Below are positions 6,392-14,777 of a stretch of 29,654 nucleotides of DNA, piece after piece; within the stretch, counting starts at the first letter, position 1, and the number at the start of each line of letters is the position of its first letter. This DNA is from a virus, in IMG/VR virus record IMGVR_UViG_3300020159_000508, positions 1 through 29,654 of that record. One strand, 5' to 3'. Position numbers and translations under genes: made by a program. The notes beneath the pieces were generated by a model that saw nothing but the letters and a program-made list of their open reading frames with translations, was not told the origin of the DNA and ran no database searches.

Positions 6392-7645
6392 ATGGTTGGT
6401 AATCAACATCTTCTTGACCAGCTTCAACAAATGCTGAACTGGAAAAAAAGTAAGAAGTTTTATGCAGAAAAGCTTGGAATAGGTGAAGAAGAGGTAGGAA
6501 ATCTGCTTAGAGAACTTAAAGAATCAAAAGAAACTATTAGAACTGAAGCAGAAGCATCTGATTATATTGGTCTCCTTGAAGATGCTGTAGTTAAATATGA
6601 AGAAGATCTTACTAGAGGTGTAGGGGAAGTGATTTTTAATTCTGTTGAAGAAATTAAATCTCTCGATGAACTTATTATAAAGTCAAAGATTGATACAGAG
6701 AAGTGGGAAATAACTAGATATGTTCAGAACTATTGGGGAAACAGCAAAACTCCTCATTGGCAAGTTAAAGCTTGGATGGCTAAAAAGTCCACTGAACAAC
6801 TATTTCAAGACTCATTTATTGAGTTTCTTAAAGAGTATAAACCTACATCTACAGAAATACTAAAACCTGTAAATCTATTTGATAAGTCTTCAGGGTGTTT
6901 AGTTATCAATAAACAAGATTCCCATCTGAACAAATTTGACATAGATGGGGACAATGATATAAGCAAAAGGTTCTCTAATATTCTACATAAGGTAGAAGTT
7001 ATTGTAAACCAAGCCAGCCTGTCAAACTCTATAGACACAGTTTTCTACATTATAGGTTCTGATGAATTCAATAGTGAGTTCACTGGAACCACAACTAAAG
7101 GAACTCCACAACAGAACATTCTTACATATCATGATTCTTTCAAAAGAATATGTGAGCATGAGATAGAAATGATAAAGATGCTTCTTGAGAAAGCACTTGA
7201 TGTACAAGTTATCTATGTAGCTGGTAATCATGATGAGTTTGTAGGATGGCACATGATCACTTGGCTAGATGCATATTTTAAGAGTAATTTAAGAGTGACG
7301 TTTGATTGTTCTCCCAAGTATAGAAAATATGTAAGTTATGGAGAAACAGCAATGATGTTCAATCATGGTGATGCTATGAAGCCTGCAAAGCTTGCTAGTA
7401 TATTCCCAATAGAATTTAGAGAAGAATGGTCAAATAACAAGAACTTCTACATATTCACTGGAGACAAACATCATGAAATAAGCATTGACTTTGGTGGTAT
7501 TAAGTTTTATCAAATCCCAGCATTCTCTAATGCTAAAAGTTCATGGGATGAAAAGAATGGTTACACAGGCTCAAGAGCTGAAATTACAGGATTCCTTATA
7601 GATTATGAACAAGGAATGACAAACATATTCAAACAATATTTATAA
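6392..7645 (+). CDS. Calcineurin-like metallophosphoesterase with N-terminal extension
   Basis: The 417-residue product carries the dimetal phosphoesterase motif set in order: D176-S-H178, G222-S-D224-E-F with N227, G278-N-H280-D-E, H325-G-D, and G357-D-K-H360-H361. These residues would hold two metals and hydrolyse phosphodiester or phosphomonoester bonds. The second motif reads GSDEFN rather than the usual GDxx(D/N), a variant seen in phage members. Residues 1-50 resemble a helix-turn-helix-like segment (KKFYAEKLGIGEEEVGNLL) followed by helices and a WEITRYVQNYWG stretch near 105-116. It is the first gene after terminator and candidate promoter, and its TAA overlaps the next ATG (TAATG). 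The substrate is unknown; nucleic acid is the likely guess. Confidence 0.85.
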   Translation: MVGNQHLLDQLQQMLNWKKSKKFYAEKLGIGEEEVGNLLRELKESKETIRTEAEASDYIGLLEDAVVKYEEDLTRGVGEVIFNSVEEIKSLDELIIKSKIDTEKWEITRYVQNYWGNSKTPHWQVKAWMAKKSTEQLFQDSFIEFLKEYKPTSTEILKPVNLFDKSSGCLVINKQDSHLNKFDIDGDNDISKRFSNILHKVEVIVNQASLSNSIDTVFYIIGSDEFNSEFTGTTTKGTPQQNILTYHDSFKRICEHEIEMIKMLLEKALDVQVIYVAGNHDEFVGWHMITWLDAYFKSNLRVTFDCSPKYRKYVSYGETAMMFNHGDAMKPAKLASIFPIEFREEWSNNKNFYIFTGDKHHEISIDFGGIKFYQIPAFSNAKSSWDEKNGYTGSRAEITGFLIDYEQGMTNIFKQYL

Positions 7646-8373
7646 TGTCAACTTTAAGAAAATTAGTTTCAGATGTACGTTCAATGCATAAGCTGCTCTC
7701 TACAGACGGTCTTATCACTGATAGAGCTATTGCGTCTGAGATTAAAAATAATTCACTGCTTCTTATTAAAAGAGAAACTAATCTCAGAAAGCTTTGGGCT
7801 ACTGACACATTGTTTACCACAATCCCTTGCTTACAATTAGTTGAGGTTCCTATATCAGAATGTTGTGAATTTGTAGATCCTTGCAGTGTAGCAAGAACAA
7901 CATTCAAACTTCCTCGTATAGCTGAAGGTAATTATCAATATGTTATTCAAGGTGTTTATTCTATAAACGCCCTCAGTGGTAGAGGTAAGAAGATTAAAGA
8001 GATTACAATTAATAGGTATACTAATTTAATCAAACTTCCTATAATCAAAAGGGAAGAATACTATTGGATAATGAATGGTTACCTGTACGTGAGTAATCCT
8101 CTTCTTCGAGCTGTCAGAATATCTGCATTATTTGAAGAAGATGTTCCCAACTCAATACTTTACCCAGACTGTGAAGAGTGCGCAATAGAATATACCACTG
8201 AACAACTGTGTCTTAACCCTCTTGATAAAGAGTATGCCTGTCCTGGATATTTAGAGAAACAAGTTCTTGAACTTACATCTCAGAAGTTACTACAAACATA
8301 TTTTGCAATCAAAACAGATATTACAGAAGATGGTATAGATGGTCAAGCACCAAATGCTAAACCAACAAATTAA
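7645..8373 (+). CDS. Putative tail ring/adaptor protein, 242 aa
   Basis: The N-terminus is helical, including ASEIKNNSLLLIKRETNLRK (about 31-50). A beta-rich middle follows with EEYYWIMNGYLYVSNPLLRAV, a pattern typical of a two-stranded beta-hairpin in phage connector proteins. The C-terminal helix is LEKQVLELTSQKLLQTYF, followed by an acidic, Pro/Asn-rich tail. Overall plan and length match the 1409-2140 product. It lies between the phosphoesterase and the HU-like gene, joined to both by TAATG overlaps, the place where crAss-like phages carry tail-barrel ring proteins. The call is therefore positional and architectural. Confidence 0.6.
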   Translation: MSTLRKLVSDVRSMHKLLSTDGLITDRAIASEIKNNSLLLIKRETNLRKLWATDTLFTTIPCLQLVEVPISECCEFVDPCSVARTTFKLPRIAEGNYQYVIQGVYSINALSGRGKKIKEITINRYTNLIKLPIIKREEYYWIMNGYLYVSNPLLRAVRISALFEEDVPNSILYPDCEECAIEYTTEQLCLNPLDKEYACPGYLEKQVLELTSQKLLQTYFAIKTDITEDGIDGQAPNAKPTN

Positions 8374-8849
8374 TGAGAGTAAAAGTTGACTGGAGAAGCT
8401 CTAGTAGAGAAAACTACAATAATTTCTGTAAAAAAAACCCTTCCATAAAAATCTCGTTCGATGAGTGGAAAAACATAGTTTATTCCTTCAACGAGTCTTT
8501 CAAGAATTATATATTAGAAACTGGAGAGAGAGCTAAGCTTCCTGCTGGATTTGGTGAATTCTCAATTAACAAGAAGAAGAGAAGGAAGATGAAGGGGATT
8601 GATGGAAAAGAGTTTGTTAATCTTCCTATTGACTGGCAAAAGACCAAAGCAAAGGGAAAGGTGATTTATAATTTTAACTACCACACTGAGGGTTATTTCT
8701 TTGGCTGGATTTGGTTTAAAGAAACTGCTAGACTTAAACAAACAGATCTTTGGTATTTCAAACCTACGAGAGTTACATCTAGACTCCTATCGCACTACCT
8801 CAAAACCAACGACAAGTATCAACATATTTATCGTGAGTATAAAAAATAG
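8373..8849 (+). CDS. HU/IHF-like fold protein in the tail-ring cluster, 158 aa
   Basis: The HU/IHF core is visible: a helix FNESFKNYILETGE (39-52) leads into KLPAGFGEFSINKKK (55-69), matching the HU pattern VxLxGFGxF. An extended basic arm-like part follows (KKRRKMK near 68-74 and onward), and the end contains FKPTRVTSRLLSHYL (129-143), which parallels the HU FKxGKxLKxxV helix. At 158 residues it is longer than a true HU (about 90). Crassvirales are known to encode IHF-like proteins in the structural block, and a role as a tail-ring component rather than a free nucleoid protein is the better reading here. The start overlaps the upstream stop (TAATG). Confidence 0.7.
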   Translation: MRVKVDWRSSSRENYNNFCKKNPSIKISFDEWKNIVYSFNESFKNYILETGERAKLPAGFGEFSINKKKRRKMKGIDGKEFVNLPIDWQKTKAKGKVIYNFNYHTEGYFFGWIWFKETARLKQTDLWYFKPTRVTSRLLSHYLKTNDKYQHIYREYKK

Positions 8850-8853
8850 TTAA

Positions 8854-9822
8854 ATGGCATATTACTACAGATATAATTTTACAACTCCTGAGATTGTATA
8901 TTCCACTGTAAAAGAGGAATTAAAATCCTATTTTGATACAGGAGCAGTTGATGATTTAATGTTCCCCACCTACCTGGACAAATGTCTTATGAAGTTAGGA
9001 AGGGCAACTTATGTTATTGCTGAAACTCCACTTTATGTTGATGATTTCATAGCAAGACTCCCAGATAACTTTTATGCGGTTAGGGAAGCATGGATGTGTT
9101 CACACATTCCTCAGACACCTTATCAAACAGCAAACTCATTCTATTCACAAGCTGCTGATATTACAACTATACAAGTTAGTCCTGTAATATCCGATGGCCA
9201 ACCATGTACCAATCTTGAGTGTACCACAGGTTGTCCTCAATGTATGCCTGAGTTGATTCAAGCTGTATATAAAACAAATTCTCAAGCAACTAGAGGATAT
9301 ACAAAACAATATTTGCTTAAACCAGGAAACCTATCTGCATCAGGAAGGTGTGATGTAGAATATACAAATGCTTGGGAATTTTCTGGAGCTGTTCCCTCTC
9401 CTGGTGAGTTTACACCAAACTCTGCTGGATATGATTCATTTGACATTAGAGATAATAAGTTTGTAACAAACTTTAGAAATGGTATAGTTCATTTGATATT
9501 CTATGCTGCTGAGTATGATGGGGCAGGAAACCAAATGATCCCAGACAACTTTCGTGTTAGAGAGTATGTAGAAGCATTCATCAAGTATAAAGTGTTTGAA
9601 ACTCTATCTAATCAAATTAACGATGAGACATTCAATCAGATTCAGCAAAAGCTGATGTACTATAAACAATTATCTGAAGAAGCGTTCATTATGGCTAGTA
9701 TTGAAATTAAGAAACAAGATTCTTGGGCTAAGCAAAGAAGAATCAAGAATGATCTTAATAGATTCAATATGTATGAATTGCCTAATAGAACTAGTAGGTA
9801 TGGTTGGAGACGTAATAATTAA
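8854..9822 (+). CDS. Portal-proximal tail ring / tail tube protein, 322 aa
   Basis: The product has a helical N-terminus (PEIVYSTVKEELKSYFDTG), a beta-rich middle with five Cys clustered at about 116-128 (CTNLECTTGCPQC), and a helical C-terminus (FRVREYVEAFIKYKVFETLS, then YYKQLSEEAFIMASIEIKKQ) with a basic end. Helical termini around a beta insert fit the adaptor/tail-tube group (T7 gp11 / P22 gp4 type). The gene lies immediately before the muzzle gene, where phage phicrAss001 has a ring protein, as I recall. The Cys cluster could bind zinc or be a local insertion. The stop is 2 bases before the next ATG. Confidence 0.65.
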   Translation: MAYYYRYNFTTPEIVYSTVKEELKSYFDTGAVDDLMFPTYLDKCLMKLGRATYVIAETPLYVDDFIARLPDNFYAVREAWMCSHIPQTPYQTANSFYSQAADITTIQVSPVISDGQPCTNLECTTGCPQCMPELIQAVYKTNSQATRGYTKQYLLKPGNLSASGRCDVEYTNAWEFSGAVPSPGEFTPNSAGYDSFDIRDNKFVTNFRNGIVHLIFYAAEYDGAGNQMIPDNFRVREYVEAFIKYKVFETLSNQINDETFNQIQQKLMYYKQLSEEAFIMASIEIKKQDSWAKQRRIKNDLNRFNMYELPNRTSRYGWRRNN

Positions 9823-9824
9823 AA

Positions 9825-12800
9825 ATGGCTGATCAACAACAATCAAACATTACTCAAGAGAATAATGTTGCAAGAACAGGGTTAAACTTAGACCAGTCTG
9901 TAAATCAAATTCAGAAAGGACAGTTAACCTATGCTCTGAACGCTGCTGTAGAAAATTATGACTCAAACTCTGTTAACTATCAGAATGAGCCAGGTAATGA
10001 GTTGTGCCTAAACTTTCCCGAAGAGTATCATATTATTGGAACTCATTTTATAAATGAACAGAACAAGCATATATTCTTTCTCGCCAATCCTACAACAGGA
10101 GCTTCTGAGATTGGATATATGGATAACAATGATTGTATCTATCACACTTACATTAGTGGTGTTTGTCTTAATTTTAACATAGACAATCCAATCCATAAAA
10201 CTGTACATAAGATTACCAACTGCACTACAGAGATTTACTGGACAGATGGTTTAAATCCACGTAGATATTTAAACATAGAAGATGTTACATCTGCATACAA
10301 GATAAAGCCTGGTACAAATGTTTGTGACAATGAGACTATTCCAGAGTTGGATTGTAATAAAATAAAAGTTCAACCAAACTTCAACATTCCTAATCTTAAA
10401 GTTACAAATGTTGTAAATGGTGGTAATCTTATTGCAGGAACTTATCAATTTGCTATTCAATATTGTGATGTTTCAGGAGATGCCTACACCTCATACTATT
10501 CAGTTACTAACCCAACACCAATCTTTGACACAGATATAACCACTCCTGATTATAACTATCCAGTGGGTAGATCTATTGAAGTATTAATTAGTAATATAGA
10601 TGTTACTGGATATTTTCAATATTATAACCTTGCTGTAATAAAAACAGTAAATGCCATCACTTCTGTTGAGCTTATTGCAACTTATTTTATTGATGATTCA
10701 AGTAACACTGTAACATATAACGGTCAGAACCAAGCACAAATCAGATTAACTCTAAATGAGATATTTGAAAAGTTTGCCTATTATGAGATTGCACAAGACA
10801 TCACCTCTGTACAAGATGTTCTTGTTTGGGACAATCTTACATCTATAGATAGGATTAACTATCAACAAATTGCTAATCAGATTGATCTGAAGTGGCAAAC
10901 TTATAAACTCCCTGCAGATGAGAACTATTCTAATGAGTTAAATGCTACCAATCTCAGAGGCTATTTAAGAGATGAGGTGTATGCATTTGAAATTGTATTT
11001 CTTCTAAGAAATGGTAAACAAACAGATAGTTTTCATATTCCTGGAAGAGTTAAAAACTTTAACGAGTTTAGCTATCCAGATGTACCAACAACCAACCCTG
11101 ATTTTATAGGTGAACCTGAGTATACATCTGGTGGTATTGGATATAGTCCATATTGGAAGATATATAACACTGGTTCTGTACTTGGTGCTGCTTCAGGAGA
11201 TAACATTGGTAATGCCACACCATATGAAGTTGGAGAATTTGCATATTGGGAATCTACAGATGTCTATCCTTGTAATGTTGATGTTTGGGGAGAACTAGCA
11301 AACACACCCATTAGGCATCATAAGTTTCCTGATGTAAACATCAGCCCTATTTTCCAAAGTGGAACTCCAACCATAACAACTGGTGGTTTCTATACAAATC
11401 TTGTTATAGAGAACGAATCTGTTTTTCCAATTGGAGTAAAACTTAGTATTCAACAGGTGTTACAACTTATCACATCTTCAGATTTAACACAATCTCAAAA
11501 AGAAGATATTGTAGGATTTAAGATAACTAGGGGTGATAGAAACACAAATAGTTCTATCATAGGTAAGGGGGTTCTTAGAAATGTTGGTAAATATAATAGA
11601 GAGGGTACAGACTACTACTTTCCTAACTATCCATATAATGATCTTAGAGAAGATCCATTTCTTCTTACTACTAGTAACGCACTGTTTCCTTCACCTGCTC
11701 CTGCTCAACTTGATGCATATAATAATCTTGAGTCACCTTATAGATATGTATTCAACTCTCCAGAAACTTCTTTTGGAAAACCTTTCCTTGGAAATATTCT
11801 GAAGATTGAAAATGTAATGTATGGTGGCGGAAGAGCTCATTTTGTACAAGTTAGAAAGAATGCATTTTACAAGTTTATTTCACAAGATGCTCAAAAGAAG
11901 GCGTTAGATTCAAGTGCTGATATTGCTAATGTTGCTCCTCCATTTGACGCAACAGCAATGTTCACTGCCTACCAAGCATATCTAACTATATACATCAACG
12001 GTATCACTAGAAAGAATTATGCCTATTCTTACAACTCAATAGCTCAATATAACTATTGGGCAAATGTAGACAATGGACTAGGAATTAAACAAAGAGAGTT
12101 AGATATTTATCAATATATTATTCCTGGAGTACAAAATGTAGGAGATCTATATAATATAAACAACTACGATAGAGAGTCTTCAGTTTACTTAAAAACAATA
12201 GACACAAGAGATGCATCTCTTGTAATTGCTCTACCGTATGCAAACAAAACTCAAAGCATTGCTCCTGGTGGAATCAGTTTAGTTAGTGATGAGTCAAGAT
12301 ATACAATTTCTGAGAAAGGAAACTGTTTAACACCAAACAATGAGTTTAATATATCAACTGTTGCTTACTATGGATCAATCAAAAATATACTAACTAATCA
12401 GTGGGGTCAAATGTATTCTTACAATACAATTGATACTGGTTTTCAAATAAATCTTGATCAACAAGCTTTTCTCTCAGGTCAATCTCCAGAAATTACTGTT
12501 TTTGGTGGAGATACATTTATTAGTAAGTTTTCTTTTAAAACAAAGATTCCGTTCTTTATTGATAATAGAGTTGGGGCTCCTGATGATTCAGATGTATTCT
12601 ATGATGAGATAGGTAATGTAGCCTATCCAAAATACTGGCATTCATCTAGATCTATACTAAGTAACTATACAGTTGTTGCAACTAGCACTGTGATGAACAA
12701 CATCATATCAATAAAAGCTATCAACTTTGATTGTGCTAGCACTCCTGATAACATGTATTATGATGGTAAGTTCTATCTCTTTGCTTATGGTATTCCTACA

Positions 12801-14102
12801 TTTTATTGTGAATCAAGTGTTAACGTAGATCTTAGGCAAGCGTTTAATAATAGAGAGGGAGATTTCTTCCCTCACGTGAGCACGGGTATACCTGATGAAT
12901 GGTTACAACAAAGTTTTGTACCTATTGTACAAGACAATACATATTATTACAATCCAACATTCTCTAAACAAAACAAAGAGAATTCTTTCTCCCATCTACC
13001 CATAGATTGGACAAGTCAGCTTTGTTACACTAATTTTCCATTTAGGACAATATATTCTGATAGGCAACAAAGCTTTACAGATAATAGAATCAACAGCTGG
13101 TTAATCTATCGTCCTATAAGTTTCTTTGATTTTCCACAGAATTATGGAAAATTAGTTAGTTTGGATGGTATTCAAAATAGAGGAGTTCTTGCTAGGTTCG
13201 AGAACAAGTCGTTACTTTATAACACTCTATTGACAATAGATACAAGTAATCCTCAAGCAGCCTATATAGGAAATGATACATTGTTCAGAAGTTCTCCTCC
13301 AATTGATTTTGCAGAAACTGATCTTGGATATGTAGGAAGTCAGAACAAGATGCTTCTGAAGATACCACAAGGACAGGTAACTATAGATGCTAAACGTGGA
13401 CAGGTGTTCTTGATTTCTGGTAATCAAGCACAAGATTTGTCAGCATTTGGTTCAGGATTGAATAGGTTCTTTACAGACCATTTGGCATTTGAAATCCTTA
13501 GGTATTTTCCAAACGTTCCTACAGATAACCATTTCAACGGTGTTGGTTTACATAGTGTATACGATAGTAAATATGATAGAATCATCATATCCAAGCTTGA
13601 TTACGTACCAAATAATGATAGTATTAAATACGATGAGGTTACTAATGAGTTTTACATTAATGAAGTTTATGGTGACTTGATTATAAGACAAGTGGTGTAT
13701 TTAACAGATATTGAGTATTTCTGTAATAAGTCTTGGACACTTTCTTTCAACTTTAACACAAAGAGTTGGATAAGTTTCCACACCTATATTCCTAACTGGT
13801 ATATTGGTGAGAACAACTTCTTCTATTCAGGAATAAATGATGGATGTAACTTAGAAGTAATTGCTGCTCAAGTGGTACCAACTCCTTCTACAACAACTAC
13901 AACATCAACAATTATTCCTCCTGAACCTCTTTGTCAACTAGTAGGAACTGCAACACGAGTGGCTGAATGTGAACTAGAAGGAAATGCTCAAAGAATAGCA
14001 GAGTGTCTTCTTAATGGATATGCTATGAGAGAAGCACAATGTTCTCTTGATGGATCTGCTGAGTCAGTAACTACAACCACCACAACAACAACAATTCCTT
14101 AA
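9825..14102 (+). CDS. Tail muzzle / stabilization protein, crAss-like, main chain
   Basis: This 1425-residue protein opens with a crAss-like signature (TGLNLDQSVNQIQKGQLTYA, about 18-37, then ENYDSNSVNYQNEPGNELC). A long beta-rich body follows with repeated Tyr/Asn-rich strands, compatible with propeller-like and beta-sandwich domains. Near 1300-1345 is a conserved-looking segment (SWTLSFNFNTKSWISFHTY, then NWYIGENNFFYSG). The end is unusual: a TTTTTST linker, four 12-residue Cys-led repeats (1370-1415), eight Thr and Ile-Pro. In crAss-like virions this family caps the tail and holds cargo before ejection. The C-terminal muzzle domain I would expect at the end of the chain seems instead to lie in the 14778-15650 gene. 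The leader is TAATTAAAA, with no Shine-Dalgarno. Confidence 0.8.
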   Translation: MADQQQSNITQENNVARTGLNLDQSVNQIQKGQLTYALNAAVENYDSNSVNYQNEPGNELCLNFPEEYHIIGTHFINEQNKHIFFLANPTTGASEIGYMDNNDCIYHTYISGVCLNFNIDNPIHKTVHKITNCTTEIYWTDGLNPRRYLNIEDVTSAYKIKPGTNVCDNETIPELDCNKIKVQPNFNIPNLKVTNVVNGGNLIAGTYQFAIQYCDVSGDAYTSYYSVTNPTPIFDTDITTPDYNYPVGRSIEVLISNIDVTGYFQYYNLAVIKTVNAITSVELIATYFIDDSSNTVTYNGQNQAQIRLTLNEIFEKFAYYEIAQDITSVQDVLVWDNLTSIDRINYQQIANQIDLKWQTYKLPADENYSNELNATNLRGYLRDEVYAFEIVFLLRNGKQTDSFHIPGRVKNFNEFSYPDVPTTNPDFIGEPEYTSGGIGYSPYWKIYNTGSVLGAASGDNIGNATPYEVGEFAYWESTDVYPCNVDVWGELANTPIRHHKFPDVNISPIFQSGTPTITTGGFYTNLVIENESVFPIGVKLSIQQVLQLITSSDLTQSQKEDIVGFKITRGDRNTNSSIIGKGVLRNVGKYNREGTDYYFPNYPYNDLREDPFLLTTSNALFPSPAPAQLDAYNNLESPYRYVFNSPETSFGKPFLGNILKIENVMYGGGRAHFVQVRKNAFYKFISQDAQKKALDSSADIANVAPPFDATAMFTAYQAYLTIYINGITRKNYAYSYNSIAQYNYWANVDNGLGIKQRELDIYQYIIPGVQNVGDLYNINNYDRESSVYLKTIDTRDASLVIALPYANKTQSIAPGGISLVSDESRYTISEKGNCLTPNNEFNISTVAYYGSIKNILTNQWGQMYSYNTIDTGFQINLDQQAFLSGQSPEITVFGGDTFISKFSFKTKIPFFIDNRVGAPDDSDVFYDEIGNVAYPKYWHSSRSILSNYTVVATSTVMNNIISIKAINFDCASTPDNMYYDGKFYLFAYGIPTFYCESSVNVDLRQAFNNREGDFFPHVSTGIPDEWLQQSFVPIVQDNTYYYNPTFSKQNKENSFSHLPIDWTSQLCYTNFPFRTIYSDRQQSFTDNRINSWLIYRPISFFDFPQNYGKLVSLDGIQNRGVLARFENKSLLYNTLLTIDTSNPQAAYIGNDTLFRSSPPIDFAETDLGYVGSQNKMLLKIPQGQVTIDAKRGQVFLISGNQAQDLSAFGSGLNRFFTDHLAFEILRYFPNVPTDNHFNGVGLHSVYDSKYDRIIISKLDYVPNNDSIKYDEVTNEFYINEVYGDLIIRQVVYLTDIEYFCNKSWTLSFNFNTKSWISFHTYIPNWYIGENNFFYSGINDGCNLEVIAAQVVPTPSTTTTTSTIIPPEPLCQLVGTATRVAECELEGNAQRIAECLLNGYAMREAQCSLDGSAESVTTTTTTTTIP
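13890..13910 (+). repeat. Threonine-codon tract (copy 3, linker)
   Basis: It encodes residues 1356-1362 (T5-S-T) of the muzzle chain, before the Cys-led repeats. A second run of eight Thr codons lies at 14070-14093, directly after the repeats and before the final Ile-Pro. Confidence 0.85.
13932..14069 (+). repeat. Four tandem 12-residue Cys-led protein repeats
   Basis: Residues 1370-1415 of the muzzle chain read CQLVGTATRVAE, CELEGNAQRIAE, CLLNGYAMREAQ and a shorter CSLDGSAESV. The consensus is C-x-L-x-G-x-A-x-R-x-A-E. The DNA copies have diverged, so the repeat is visible mainly in protein. A short beta-hairpin or solenoid turn per repeat is plausible, with the Cys of each repeat in register. 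Confidence 0.85.
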
Positions 14103-14113
14103 TAAATAATAAT

Positions 14114-14767
14114 ATGGCACAAACAGTATTAATAACATTAACAACAGCAGGACTTGACACAGGTCCATTCAATTTGTATTCTGATGCAGATGGTTATGTA
14201 ACACCTTTTGAAACGGGTGTAACAAAAGTTGCATTGGTTGCAGGATATACATCTACAGTAGTTCCTGATGCAGCTACAATAATTCGTGTTGTTTCTACAG
14301 GAGTTTGTACAAACTTTATAGACTTATCTATAACTGTGGTTCCTACCACTACAACTACAACTAGCAGTACATCAACAAGTAGCACAACAACTACTACATC
14401 AACAAGTAGCACAACTACCACTACAACTACAGCAGCTCCTTTAACAGTAACAATTGATGCATGTGCTAATGTACAGGCTGATTCATCTGGTGATGTTGTA
14501 GCATATGCTTATGCAACTGCTCCTGTAGCTACAACTATTACAGTGGATGTTACATGGACAGCTTCTGATCTAAGTACAATATCTGGAACTATTACAATCT
14601 TGGTGGGAGAGACATGTGGAACTGTAACATTGACAGGTGCTGATCCTAATGAAGGTGGAGCTAACCTAGAAATTACGTCAATCACTCCAGGATCATTTGG
14701 TAGTCAAACATATGTTGAAGGTGTAGAAACATTGTCTGCATCTTGTACAGCTTGTCCTATACCATAA
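14114..14767 (+). CDS. Thr-tract virion protein: shared N-terminal module, linker, Ig-like domain
   Basis: The 217-residue product has three parts. Residues 1-76 form a beta-rich module (TVLITLTTAG ... LYSDADG ... STGVCTNFIDLSITV) that recurs at the start of the next gene. Residues 78-109 are a Thr/Ser tract ending AAP. Residues 110-217 look like an Ig-type or Calx-beta-type beta-sandwich, with alternating hydrophobic Thr/Val strands, few charges, and Cys at about 117, 167, 210 and 213. It ends Pro-Ile-Pro-stop. It lies between the muzzle chain and the presumed muzzle C-terminal gene, so it is probably exposed at the tail tip. A carbohydrate or host-surface contact role is possible but not shown. 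Confidence 0.6.
   Translation: MAQTVLITLTTAGLDTGPFNLYSDADGYVTPFETGVTKVALVAGYTSTVVPDAATIIRVVSTGVCTNFIDLSITVVPTTTTTTSSTSTSSTTTTTSTSSTTTTTTTAAPLTVTIDACANVQADSSGDVVAYAYATAPVATTITVDVTWTASDLSTISGTITILVGETCGTVTLTGADPNEGGANLEITSITPGSFGSQTYVEGVETLSASCTACPIP
14345..14440 (+). repeat. Threonine/serine-codon tract (copy 4)
   Basis: It encodes residues 78-109 of the 14114-14767 product: Thr runs separated by SSTSTSS and STSS, ending before AAP. Codons are ACA/ACT/ACC with AGT/AGC, as in the other tracts. Confidence 0.9.
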
Positions 14768-14777
14768 ATAAATAAAC

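Noticed and set aside
14194-14421. A Val/Leu-rich minus-strand ORF looking like a membrane protein
   Set aside because: It is the reverse reading of the threonine-codon tract (ACA/ACT gives TGT/AGT-type codons and long Val/Leu runs).
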